A stretch of 64,000 nt of DNA from Adiantum capillus-veneris (taxonomy: Eukaryota; Streptophyta; Polypodiopsida; Polypodiales; Pteridaceae): the NCBI GenBank assembly GCA_014529385.2, contig CM043944.1, forward strand, positions 87,917,384 through 87,981,383, written 5' to 3'. Positions 23,832 through 35,230 of this stretch are shown one piece after another (positions within the stretch are counted from its first letter, which is position 1; each line of letters begins with the position of its first letter). A program made the translations under genes and the position numbers. Under the pieces are notes generated by a model that searched no databases, was not told where the DNA came from, and saw only the letters and a program-made list of their open reading frames with translations.

Positions 23832-25070
23832 CAAAAAGTACTTTCATAGCGTGGTGAAAATAAGGGCAAACTTGAAATTCTCTTGGTTTTTTGGTCAAAA
23901 TTAGAAGCTTTTGTCGTTAAATACACTAAAACTTATGTAAATTTCCTCGTTTTCTTAAAGCCAAGCTCAAACCCCTCTAACTTGTCGAGATTCCCAAAAT
24001 ACCTATCAAATTTTTAAAATTCCCAAAGTACCCATGTATTTACTTTGGTAAGATTGTTCAAGCTTTTCTACTTTTTATTCCTTTTTGACAATTGAGATGC
24101 ATTTTTGAGTGCTTAGCATGTAATTTATCACATTTTACCTCACAAAACAGGCGATTGTGTCCAAAATAGTGTTAGAAAAAAACCGGATCCAATGTATTTA
24201 GATTTTGAGCTTGCCTTGAAGAAAACCGAGAAGTTTTCACAAATTTTAGTGTAACTACCAACAAAAGATTTAAATTTTGACCTAAAAACTGGGAGAATTT
24301 CAAGCTTGCCCTTATTTTCTTCGGTTAGAAAAATTGTATTTTTCTAGCCTTGGTCCAAAAATAATGAAGTGATTCATCTCCAAAGCCTACATAACCAATC
24401 TACGGTACCCTAATATACTTTCGGTGCCACCACTAGGATCTACAGCCATAATAAAAAGTAATCTAGGGTACCCTAATTTTCTTTCATCGTCGTTATTGGG
24501 ATCTACAGTCCACAATGCCCCGTCGTAGATCCCACCCTCCCATGTTCGTGCCACTTAGGCCCTTGTCACACTGGGACAGGCAATTTGCGGCCATGTTGAG
24601 ATGGCGTGCTGGGATTTGGCGAGGAAAAAGTGAAAGTTGGCTTCGTGAGCTTGTCAGAGTGGCGGGCTAGCTTGCTCGACCAACTTTTGATAACAGCGGC
24701 CAAGCTTCAAAAGTAAGTGCGCCAAGATGCCTGATAAGATTTGACCCCATGCGATCGGCCCGCATTGCGGAGGCGCATCCACTTGGCTACGCATTGTTCG
24801 CTGCATCTGACGCGCATGCTTTTGTTTAAGTCCCTTGTGTGACACAAAATGGTGGCGGCACCTGTAAAATTGAAGGGGGCAGGCGCCCCAATGTGATAGG
24901 GGCCTTAGTCTTGAGAGAAGCCTACCCTGTGGGGGTGTTTGAAAATCCAGAAGGGGGTTTTGAAAATCGAGGATCGGCAAGGACTTGTTGAAAGTCATGG
25001 AGGGAATTGGAGCCCATGTGTAGACGGGCAAAGAAATCAGTTGTACGGAGAGGGAGTTGAGGAAACGGCG
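23832..25070. other. flank 5' of the UGT pseudogene
   Basis: About 1.2 kb without a recognisable gene. 24880-25070 may be the 5' flank of the UGT relic. No promoter box can be assigned. Confidence 0.3.
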
Positions 25071-25593
25071 ATGGCTCGTGAGAAACAGGAGCCGCAACAG
25101 CATGTGGTGGTGGTGCCCTTGCCGGTGTCGGGACATCTCAACCCGCTCATGCGCTTCTGCAAGCTACTAGCCAAGCAACAATCCGGCATCATCATCACCG
25201 CTTCCGACGCCGCCGATGCCCCGCCTCTAGCATAGGAGCACCACAATCCTTACCCAGCTATAACCCCTACGGCTGTTGCTGCCCCTCATTCACTTGTCCG
25301 CCGCATCCGCCTCCCACTCCATGGCATCGACCTCTCTAATGACTTCAAGCTCTCCTTGCTGGAAGCCTACAATGCCTTGGTCTCCATTGCCACCCATCTC
25401 AAGCAACTCATCCTCTCTCTCAGCCGACATGGCCCTCCTATCACCTGCCTCCTCTCTGACTTCAACATCACGTTTCCTACCCAAGATGTTGCCGACAAGC
25501 TTGGCATTCCCCGCATTGTGCTCTACCCGTGCTGCGCTTCACGCCTTCTGTTCACCCGTTACCTCACACTAGGGGAGCTTGTATCCCTTGAAG

Positions 25594-25686
<93 letters not shown>

Positions 25687-26456
25687 AAGTTCCTTCTAGT
25701 GTAGTGTAGTGGCTACCATCGTATCCTCAAAAGGGCATCAGCGTTTGTAATGTCAAGTTTGCCTTTGCTGTCCTTGAGGTCTCAAGGACATTGAAGGTGA
25801 ATATTTTCATTGTTTGTCTCTTAAGATTTTAAGGCCTAGGCCACCCTCAACATGTAGAATTTGGTGCCTTGCAGTGAAGGAGGCAACAACAACAATAGGT
25901 GTAGAAAATGCGAAAGCTTCTTCGGGAACTTGCTGGTCTGCCAACATTACGCAACGAAGATATTCCTCATTTTAGGTATGTCACAGATAAAATAGTCTCT
26001 TTGTGGACCAACTCAACCAAGTCATGGCAAGTGTGCGACACTCAAGCCCACACTGTCATCGTCAACAGCTATGAAGATCTTGAGGCTTCTGCCATTGCCA
26101 CTCTATCTATATGTTGCAATGTTCCGATTTATGATGTGGGGTTTTGGTTAGAATCTCTCAATGAGGAGAGCGCCACTAGCTTGTAGGAAGAAGACAAAGG
26201 TTGCTTGGCTTGGCTAGATCAACGGCCCATCTCATCTGTTCTATACATCTCCATTGGGAGCACAACTATCCTTTCAAAAACCCAATATGAAGAGTTTCTG
26301 AATGGCCTCCTTGCCAGTGAACAACATTTTATTTGGGTTCTTCGAGTTGGGTTGGTGGATGACATCGACTACTCCTCTAAGGCCAAAATTTACTACAGGT
26401 TAGCCAACGTGCAACTTTGGACATTCAACTTCAATTTTCAGACAAATAAAATTTGA
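25071..26456 (+). pseudogene. family-1 UDP-glycosyltransferase pseudogene, truncated
   Basis: The ATG at 25071 starts a frame with PLPVSGHLNPLMRFCKLLA. This holds the catalytic His (about residue 22) of plant UGTs, which move a sugar from UDP-sugar to small molecules in the cytosol. CLLSDFNITF follows, with the probable activating Asp. After the tract at 25596-25682 the same family resumes at 25908 with LWTNSTKSWQV and VNSYEDLE. It then shows CLAWLDQRPISSVLYISIGS and FIWVLR, the segment just before the sugar-binding PSPG box. The PSPG box is absent, so the acceptor/donor site is incomplete. In-frame TAG codons lie at 25233 and 26184. The CT/CA expansion and a region that may be a remnant intron separate the halves. 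It is not functional as read. Confidence 0.8.
25596..25682. repeat. compound (CT)n(CA)n microsatellite inside the UGT relic
   Basis: CT repeats to about 25635 followed by CA repeats to 25682. It sits after the LGELVSLEE-coding end of the N-terminal half and breaks the frame. Confidence 0.95.
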
Positions 26457-27963
26457 ATTTCTGTGTTACAAAAGCTACTAGGTTTTTTTTTTTGCTTAAT
26501 TTTACAATGTCCTTGGGAGTAATTGCACCCAGTTGCTGCGCCACTTACGTTGCAGCCTGCTACGCCTACTACGAGAGCTCGTGAGTCTGTTCTGAGCTGC
26601 TCAATGCTGCGTCTTGGAGGCTTGGAGCTTGCTGCGCGTGCTACAGCCAAAGACACAAGAGGTTTCGAGCTCTGCCCAAATCCCGACGAGTGATATATAG
26701 TAGCATTGTGAGTAATTAAATTATATCATGCCTTTGAGCTTCTCCATTTTAATCAATCATCTTGGTCTGCCTGTATGCACCGAGTGATTCCTCTAGCATA
26801 ATTTAGGTTGTCATTTGTGAGCAGCATGCTCCCATGATTGTGTGGAATTTGGTAGAGCAAGCAGCACTTGCATTGATCAATAGTGCCCTTTGCCAATTGA
26901 GCTTCCAGTAGACAAGTAGGAAAGCTATGTGTAAGGACTGATAGGACAAAAGACACCCTAGATTTATAAAAGCCGGTACTCTTCAATATTATCACACTAA
27001 TGACTCAAATGAATTTTAAACAAATTAACCTAGAATGATGCATTATGCCACTGAATTGAGTGTGATCTTCAAACTTCTCAATTTGTAACCTTTTTTTCGC
27101 CCCAATGGATGCTTCACAACAGCTAGTTGAATAGGATTGCACCCACAAACCTACCCACATCTACATTTTGTAGGGGTTGAACCATAACCCCTTGTCATTA
27201 CCACAACCTAAACAATTGGTTTTCCAAAGAGGAACAATAAGATGCAGCTTAGAAAAGTTTGCCATTGGGGAAAAGTTTGTCTCAGCTTAGCCTTGAGTAC
27301 ATTACATAGCGAGAGAGAGAAATGCAAAGAGGGGAAGGTAGACAAAGATCAATAGGGGTATCCCTTCAGCCCTTCAAAGGCATTTAAAATTTTCGGATGT
27401 GTATCATGCGTTTTATCATAATGCATGATGGCCCAAAGTAAGCCACATCCGCATCCTAGATATTTCAAGCATCGACAAGTGTGGGCATGCGATGTTGGCT
27501 CGATGCTCATATTGGAACTTAACTCACCTAAGAAGGTTGCCAACATGAAAGCCTTGAGATAGGCCTTAATGGATTAACTTTCGATACCCACACATACTAG
27601 ATCACATGCTTTACCTAGCCACTTGGTCAGGCCTTCAGCTCGACCACCTTAGTCGGTCTCGTAATTTCATGACCACTTTATCATGAGATTGATTTCTCAA
27701 TAGGGCATGCAAGAGATAGTCACATTAGCTTCAACATCGTACTATATCTATATATTAATAATCCTTTAAATAATCTATAAGAGGAAAGATAATTGTAGCT
27801 AAACTATTTGTGATGCGCTCTAACTAAGATATAGTTTTAGTAATTTCCAAAAATGGTATAATGGTAGGTACTTGAAAGAAGCCAGCACTTATTTTCTCTT
27901 GTGTGTTACATCACTGACGCACCTGTGCGTTTGATCTACGTCTTGATGATGGCCCCAATGCAG
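26457..27963. other. no supported gene
   Basis: No recognisable coding segment or array. Short frames on both strands have no family resemblance. Confidence 0.35.
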
Positions 27964-28412
27964 GTGTCACTTTGCAGTGCCCTGGGGGTTTCGAAGGATT
28001 AGACTAGCATCTCCTTAGCCAAGGTAGCAAGTGCAGGTTTTGGTTGACCTTGAAGTAGCTATTGTGAAGGCTACGAGCCATGATGGCACTCTGATGGAGG
28101 AAAAATACGTGCAAGAGGTTCTCCACTTGATGTCCTATTCAAGGTCTTATGTGAGTTCATGCATCCAGGCTATTTCCAAGCGTGTGAGTAAGACATGGCT
28201 GGATTGTCGCCATCAAAGCCCTAATGCTTTCCCATCGCCTGTTGAGAGATGGAGATTCTTCTTTTGAACAAGAGCTTACACTCTCTGGAAATGGGGTCTG
28301 CGTGTCTTGAATGCTTCAGATTTTTGAGATGAGACTCATTCAAATGGTTGGGATATTTTTTGCATTTATTCATGCTTATGGCCTCTACTTAGATGAACAT
28401 CTGGATTGCAAC
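27964..28412 (+). pseudogene. ANTH-domain (AP180/CALM-type clathrin assembly) pseudogene fragment
   Basis: Pieces in three frames align in order with the N-terminal ANTH domain of plant putative clathrin assembly proteins, which bind PIP2 and clathrin at the plasma membrane. First comes TSISLAKVASAGFG, then DLEVAIVKATSHDG, EKYVQEVLHLMSYSRSYVSS and AISKRVSKT. Next are IVAIKALMLSHRLLRDGDSS and FEQELTLSGNG, then LNASDF, DETHSNGWD and HAYGLYLDEHLD. A TAG at 28000-28002 stands where the family has Gln (KDQTSIS), and a TGA at 28325-28327 where it has Arg (SDFRDE). At least three 1- to 2-bp shifts are present. Only the first part of the domain is left; no C-terminal clathrin-box region follows. There are no introns, so it may be a retrocopy or an exon fragment. 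Confidence 0.75.
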
Positions 28413-28431
28413 TCGATCGGTTCGTTTGCAT

Positions 28432-29300
28432 CTTGGCAAAAGACACATCTAGCATACCTTGGGTCTATGTGTCACACATACACAATGTCTTTATTTTGTA
28501 TATAATTACAAATATAGTCTCAATTTGTCACATGGTCATATGGCTTGACCGGGTGTGCCATCTTGAGCTATCAATTTTTACCTTCAGCTCTTCTAGCTAT
28601 CCATATGGCTTGACCGGGTCTCTTGAGCTATCCATTCTTACCAAATGTGTAGTTGTGTCTCTTTTTACGATAAAAAGAGTTAAAGTTTTTAAGACTATTA
28701 GCTTCTTTCCCATGTAGTTACAAATTCTATAGTCTCAATTTCCCACATGGTCATATGGCTTGATTGGGTGTGTTATCTTGAACTATAGTGTCTTGCCAAG
28801 ACACGTCTAGTATACCTTGGGTCTATGTGTCACACATACACAATGTCTTTATTTTGTATATAATTACAAATATAGTCTCAATTTGTCACATGGTCATATG
28901 GCTTGACCGGGTGTGCCATCTTGAGCTTTCGATTTTCACCTTCAGTTCTTCTAGTTTCCAAAGTGAAATATGGTATACCAATGTCACATTAGGCAATGCA
29001 GGAGCTTTGATGCAAATATAGTCTCAATTTGTCACATGGTCATATGGCTTGACTGGGTGTGCCATCTTGAGCTATCAATTTTCACCTTCAGCTCTTCTAG
29101 TTTTCAAAGTGAAATATGGTATACTAATGTGTCACAGTAGGTTAATGCAGGAGCTTTGATGCAAATATAGTCTCAGTTTGTCACATGGTCATATGGCTTG
29201 ACCGGGTGTGCCATCTTGAGCTATCAATTTTCACCTTTAGTTCTTCTAGTTTTCAAAGTGAAATATGGTATACCAATGTGTCACATTAGGTTAATGCAGG
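28432..29300. repeat. tandem repeat array, unit about 149 bp, plus a 358-bp-spaced duplication
   Basis: The block TATAGTCTCAATTTGTCACA, followed by TGGTCATATGGCTTGACCGG, recurs at 28871, 29017 and 29166 (spacings 146 and 149 bp). Each copy continues through CTTCTAGTTTTCAAAGTGAA to GCAGGAGCTTTGATG. Earlier partial copies are at 28511 and 28731. In addition 28443-28570 is repeated nearly exactly at 28801-28928. No coding function is evident. Confidence 0.8.
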
Positions 29301-30198
29301 AGCTTTGATGTGATAGTTTGACGTTGTTAGGTGCAGCGGAATGATTGTTTGCACTTTGCTCAAGATGAGTGCTCCGACTTGTGCTCAAGGTTCCTTTTAA
29401 TTCTTATGGAAGGGAGAGCCTTCCGTTATTAATGGAAAGTGCTATGATCATGAACAAAGGGAGTGGACAATGTGCGTGCAAGTGTATGAGTCTGAGAGAT
29501 AGAGAGAGAAGAGAGATACGACACCAGAGAACCCTCCTCCGAAGGCCCCACTTTCGTCGACGAGAGTGGTCTACTTATTGATTGCACAAAGTGGTACAAT
29601 GCGTATGCAATGGACTGATGCAACCCCGGACTATGCGATGACGACGACGGTGATGACGATGACGAATTTACGGCTGAAATCTGTGATCTTCTAACTGCTG
29701 AATTTCGGGGCTGTTTCGGTGGCTGAAAATGATTGTTTTGGCTGCGTTTTCGAGGGCTGAAAAATGGGGATCTTTTGTTCGAGTTACGACCAGTTGATAT
29801 TGTGCTAATTCTTTCTATCTTTTGTGGTGCGTATGCCCTATCAACTACCTCATTTTTGTGCTAATTTTTTCAATTTAATGCTTCTTTTAGTGATAGGCTT
29901 CACTATGGCTGAGTCTGCCCTTGATCTCCAGAGTCATGACAGAAACTCAGTACGTTGAACTTTGTGTTTATGTATGCTCATGTGTGTGTGCATGTGGTGT
30001 GTGTTGTGTTTGGGAGCATTTGTTAGTACCTAGTTCTACACCCACTATTGGGCACTGACGACGTTAGTGGGGATGTCGTGGTATTTAGTCAATACTATGC
30101 ATGATGGAGTTGATGGTTATATTCTCTTGTGGGTGGCTACCATGGGTCTATACCTTGCACTTTCCTTTAAGGGTGAATTTGGGCTGGATTCATCTAGG
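29301..30198. other. no supported gene
   Basis: It contains a GACGACGACGG-type triplet patch near 29640 and a GT-rich patch near 29980. No gene is recognised. Confidence 0.35.

Positions 30199-30267
<69 letters not shown>
30199..30267. repeat. compound (TA)7(TG)27 microsatellite
   Basis: TATATATA passes directly into a pure TG run. Confidence 0.95.
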
Positions 30268-30269
<2 letters not shown>

Positions 30270-30317
30270 GTTGACTTGAATGCTTCTTCTTTTTAATAGT
30301 ATATCTATATAGTCATT

Positions 30318-30596
30318 ATGGCAGAGGGTAAGAAGAAGGCGTTTCTTTAGTCTCTAAGGTCAACTCTCTGCAAGGTGATTAGTGAATTACCGGAGAAGCA
30401 GGTACAAAGTATTGTGCAAAATGAGACGCTCGTAGACAAAATGCTTGAAAAAGAAATTGTAAGTGCGGTCTCCAAGGAAACCTTTGCTATAAGCAAAGAC
30501 AAAGCTTTCCAGTCGGCTTATAGTTACATTGGTAACATGGAGAAGTACGTCCATGATTTATATGAAGCTCTTCACGAAGGTGTTCAGTCTCGATAA
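30318..30596 (+). pseudogene. small unknown coding frame with in-frame TAG
   Basis: The ATG at 30318 opens MAEGKKKAFL, then a TAG at 30348-30350, then the same frame continues for 82 residues with SLRSTLCKVISELPEKQVQS and Lys/Glu/Val-rich helix-like sequence to GVQSR and TAA. Composition and length of the open stretch suggest a once-real exon. I recognise no family. The TAG would be Gln if its first base were C, as in other relics here. It could also start at the Met at 30375 (73 residues). Confidence 0.3.
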
Positions 30597-31932
30597 AGCT
30601 CAAAGGCTTGGGATTTGGCTTGGTGTGTAGAAAGAGAGAAGAGTAAGCATGCCAAATATATAGATACACAATATTTGTTATCTGAAAATCTACAAAGGGA
30701 GCAAGTAAACCAATCAAGTGGCAAAGATGAGGGATGACTAAGCTTTGAAAATATTGAATTAGAATTGTGCTCAGTACCTAGATAAAAGTACTTTCATAAA
30801 AAGATGATGTGCTCTATGAAAGATGTTTGTCCGACATGGCATGTGGACCAGTGAAATGTTGATTAAGGGACGCGCACTTTGTTTAGGAAACTTTGTTTAG
30901 ACATTTCATTTTGATGTTTTGATTTATGCATTTTATGTACACAGCTTCCATATGACATGGACATGTCATTTTGTTGATTGTGTAGTATGAGAAGCATGAC
31001 ATATTAACAGTTGGAATGTAGTTTGATTTTGAGGGTTCTTAAGTTAATTTGGTAGGCTACTTTTATGCTTTCATTTTTTGTTTGTTTTGTACATGATCGC
31101 CTCTCGATGTGGACATGGCCTTTTGGTAATCATGTGATTAGAATTTGTGATTGGAGGTTTCCTATGTACTATGATATGCAGGTCATACTACCACTTTGAA
31201 GTTAGATTACTTTGAATCTATTGAAAATGTGCTTGATTTTAATGTGTAAGATAATCCTTAAATCCCACGTGGGAGCCCAAGATGAGGTGGACAATTTTTT
31301 TGGAAAAAGAAATTATGTGATGAAAATCCCATGTGGGAGCCCAAGAAAAGGGTGTACTGGTTTTTTTTTAAGAAATAGGTCTCCATATAAAGGAGACTGG
31401 CAAAAATTTTAAGATTTATATTTTATGTACAAACTCAAAAGTAAATACAGATGGTGCTTTTTTAAAAGTTTCACTTTGCTTAAGCATATACGTGCATTCA
31501 TATCACATATAATTGTTTTTGTTCAAAAAGATTAATCTTTTAATGGGTTGTTTTGTAATGTGTTTTGATTTTATGAGTGAAGTTTTTCATGGTTGTTTAA
31601 GAGTATGCATTATTTGTTATTTAAAGAACAATCCATTTTATATGTGTGCCTTAAATCCCATGTGGGAAGCCTACTAAGTTGGTGGCTACTATCATATGTT
31701 TTGAGATTGAGATTTGTATCAGTTTACAAGGTAAATGCTATTCGTTTTTTGACAAATTACACTGAAAACGATTGGTTTATTTCAATTTAGTATTCATTAT
31801 ATTTGTTGTTTTTCATGGTTTGTTCTCTTAACATCTATTGCAATTAAAAACACACTACACTGTACACTTGTTGTTCATTTGTAGTTCATCGTGTATTTTT
31901 ACAAAAGCATGTGCTTCTAAATTGTTATGTTA
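30597..31932. other. AT-rich stretch with three copies of a CCCACGTGGG-like palindrome
   Basis: No gene was recognised. AAATCCCACGTGGGAGCCCA at 31260 recurs as AAATCCCATGTGGGAGCCCA at 31324 and AAATCCCATGTGGGAAGCC at 31653. Confidence 0.4.
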
Positions 31933-32990
31933 CTAGTATACATAAAATAGTGGGCCATTACATTCCGTACAAAATCCGTATGAGGAGGGATGGCTCATCG
32001 CGAGAACATCCGTATCTTGTCCGTATGTAGGGGGGTAGGTTAGCATGTAAGATACCGTACATAGGGGGGTTTCTCTAATTTTGATGCACGCAGGTGACAT
32101 CCCCCCATTACTAATAGTGAATCCCCCGGGATTTCCAATCAAGTAGTGTGGAGCAAGGAGGAAGGACAATGTTTGAGATCTTTTAAAGTAGTCTTCCAAT
32201 GAGGATTTCCTCCTAGAGCATAGATTGTTAGAGAGCTTCAGATGTTTGATTGTGCTCCAATCTCCTTTTTGATAATCCCAAAGCGAATCCAAGTTGACAA
32301 AGCCCTTCTTGTTAAGATTCCTATCTATTTCAATCCAGTAGTTATTTCAACCCAAGCCTTCCACGAGGTGTAAATTATCGTGGCTCTACAGTGGAAAGGG
32401 ATCAAGATGAACTGCCAATTTTCATTTTATTTTTTAATTTTTTCTTGAAGGCTAGTCAAAGGCAGTTTTGTGAGTATTCCCTTCCCCAACAGGCATACCC
32501 AAGTGATGAAAGATGTTACCTCTCCTCACAACCTTCAAGTCCACCCTGAAGAATCGAATTGTCTTCCTCCATCAATGAAATAAGCCTTGATTTTTCTATG
32601 TTGCATTGTGATCTTAACGTTGTGGCAAACAACTAGACAATCTCCAGGGCTTGTCTAACATTATTCCCCTCCACTTGGAGAAAGAGAAGCGAATCATCAG
32701 CAAACATCTTGATAATCAATTGTTTTCCATTTTAAGTTGAAGCCCTTTAATCTCACTTTTTGTAGCCGCTTGTTCCATCATAGCAATAAGTGAGTGGGTG
32801 CAAGCTGTAAACCAAAGAGGCACCCTTGCCAAATGGATCTTCTAACATCAAAACTGCCTACTATTTTAGAATTTAACAGTAGCTCTGAGGAGCTCTTCCC
32901 CAAGATTACTTACCACTTGACAGATTCGAGGGCCAGACCCCAAAGTCTACAATGTTTCTTGTACAAATGACCAAGTGATTGTAATGGAAA
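31933..32990 (-). pseudogene. LINE reverse-transcriptase relic (catalytic part and downstream region)
   Basis: Read on the minus strand from 32940: RICQVVSNLGEELLRATVKF, then LAR-x2-LWFTACTHSLIAMMEQ (the region of RT motif B). It continues with IKMFADDSLLFLQVEG near 32690, where FADD is the catalytic motif C. Further on it reads LFATTLRSQCNIEKSRLISL. The last part, 32292-31933, reads DSLWDYQKGDWSTIKHLKLS, typical of the connection between RT and zinc finger. Frame breaks and stops are frequent. It could belong to the same LINE family as the RT start at 19526 or the zf-RVT fragment at 23182; this needs alignment. Confidence 0.65.
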
Positions 32991-33141
32991 TGGCCTATGA
33001 ACTTTGAGAGTAGCGAAATTAGGAAAATTAGAGAAAGAATTTTTGTGAGATTACTTTGTGAGCATAGAGGGTGAACTTAATTGAAGGTAGCAACATAAAC
33101 ATAGTACTTAGTTAACTTGGCACGGACAATACTTTTGCAAG

Positions 33142-33165
33142 AGAGAGAGAGAGAGAGAGAGAGAG
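33142..33165. repeat. (GA)12 microsatellite
   Basis: A pure GA run. Confidence 0.9.
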
Positions 33166-33555
33166 TTTAGAGAACATGACAACAATTGAGGACCGAATTT
33201 ATGTGGAGCTGGTCCCCCCTCCAATACGCATTTGTATTATAGTTTCTCCCATCAAGAGAGACTTGGTACAATACAATCTTTGTGTTCCTTGTGACCTAGG
33301 TGATGCAATGAAGATGGAAATCTTCATGCATCATGAGCATAACATAAACTTTGTAAAAAGCATTAACTTTCCCAAGCCTTAGTCCCAAGGCCTCAAACAC
33401 CTTCAAAGGTGGAGAGAGCTAGTAGGGAATGAGGGTAGGGAAGAGGAAGAAGAAACATTCCATCAGAGAAAGAAGTAGTTCCTCACTTATCATCACGCTT
33501 GTTGTTAGCATACATAATATCATAGTAATGAAGATGGAGAAGATGGCAAGCTTAA

Positions 33556-34016
33556 ACATTGAAGCATGGCTCTTGGTTGGATTTTTATTCCATAGCCAAG
33601 AATGTTGGTGTAGGCTCTCAACTCCCCTACTAGCTTGGAGAAGGATATGGAGCTCTTGCACTTTGCACTTCACAAAATGAGAGTGTGTGTGAGTGTGTGT
33701 GGGGAGTGTATACCCCCCAAGCATCCCCGCTTCTTGTTTTGGTCGACCCTCCCTTGTAGCTCATGCTTGAAGCTCATTGGACCCTTCCAGGCCTAGCCAA
33801 TTAAATGCAAGAGGCATATCACGAAACAAGGGTAGGCTTGGGACAAGTGTCCCCCTTTCCCCTTTGAGAGAGAGGACTTGATAAATGCTAAAACAATTAA
33901 TTAAATTAACTAATTTATCATTGGAACCCTTGGGAGGCCAACCAATAGGCTTTAGGCACACCATGAGGGAAGGGACTTGACATGTGTCCTTGTGCCTCTT
34001 GAAGCTTGGGCTCACC

Positions 34017-34087
<71 letters not shown>

Positions 34088-34639
34088 CTCTCTCATCCCC
34101 CTAGATTTAGGGCTCACCCCCTTGTATAAAAATACTTTGATTTTATGGAACACAAGCACCTTAGTTAGCAAGAGCGACAAAGCACCTCAAGCTTGGGTAG
34201 TGTTCCCACAAGAACCTCAAGCTCCCTAGTCGGCAAGAACGACACGCACCTCAAGCATCTTAGTCATCAAGCATGACAAGCACCTTAGACAACAAGCACG
34301 ACAACCACCTTAATCTCAGGAAGCATGACAAGCACCTCAAGCTTGGGTCGGGGTCCCATCTCAAGTATAGCCCTAGCTTACCTAAGGTCAAAGGACTTTA
34401 ACACTAACCTTTGGTGGTCTTCAATGAAGCTAACCCTAAGGTATTTAAGCTACATTGGCTAGCCTTGCTCTTTGATAGGCCATCTCTCATTTGGACCCCT
34501 TTACCATTGGCCCCGTGTTGAGATAGATCTGTAAGAACATGTATGTATTCTAACCCTTGTTCTCATTTATTGTCCTACATTATATGATCAGTTTAATATG
34601 AGAAAATCATTTGGGTTGGTTAGATATTAGATTTTATGA
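33556..34639 (-). repeat. dispersed repeat, copy B (probable 3' region and LTR of the adjacent gypsy element)
   Basis: This is the reverse-complement homologue of 20822-21595. It lies directly downstream, in the minus direction, of the gypsy pol stop at 34989. This fits a 3' untranslated region followed by an LTR starting near the TGTTAAAGTCC complement at about 34402. It has a 34-unit (GT)n run at 34018-34086 where copy A has about eight units. It also has the same minisatellite (about 34140-34360) and about 245 bp (33710-33955) that copy A lacks. The LTR ends cannot be fixed because no second copy flanks this element. Confidence 0.6.
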
Positions 34640-34988
34640 AATTACCTCTCTCTTGAAATCATAGTTGTTCTTGAGTATGAGGTAGAAGAGATAAAGCCTT
34701 AGTCATTAGTCAAGGTTTCTTAGCGGGTAGAGGATCCCTTTTTACCCTACGACATCATTCCAAGATGGATGACTAATCTATTTGGTGCTTGGGAGACATA
34801 GCTACCGCAAGCATGTCTGCTCTTTTGTCCATTTCATTCTCCCAAAGTAGTGACAAATTCTACTTGATGTTTGAGAGACGTCGTCATCACAAAAAATCAT
34901 GCATACTATTTAAATTTGTGCACAATAAAAAGGGAACTAGTCGTATAAGACAAAATCATTGGTCCTTCAAAAGAATTTGTACATTTTC

Positions 34989-35230
34989 TTACTCTAATGT
35001 AGCATTGTAAGCATTGACAAGGTTCATACTATCCTTAAGCTGTATTCCTTGCATCCATCTAGCATCTTCAAAAGGATATTTTTTGAACTTAATAAGATAC
35101 CATTGGATAATCTTTCCATATCGTAGTACCTTGTCTTCATGCCGAAGGATAGCTTCGGGTTGAAGCACCTCTTCTTGGTCTTTGATCTTGAGAGGGTCTT
35201 CAATAATTGGTTGACTTGGTGGCTCTCCTT
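34989..35230 (-). other. chromodomain-coding end of the gypsy integrase
   Basis: After LPNHWLIHNAFHVSLLK and a one-base shift, the frame reads GEPPSQPIIEDPL. It then reads EAILRHEDKVLRYGK and WYLIKFKKYPFEDARWMQGI, and ends at TAA 34989-34991. The YLIKFK-x3-DARW pattern is the chromodomain core. In chromoviruses this domain steers integration to marked chromatin. Confidence 0.8.

Noticed and set aside
24654-25136. Minus-strand frame of 160 codons
   Set aside because: It overlaps the UGT start and has no family resemblance; the + strand UGT explains the sequence.
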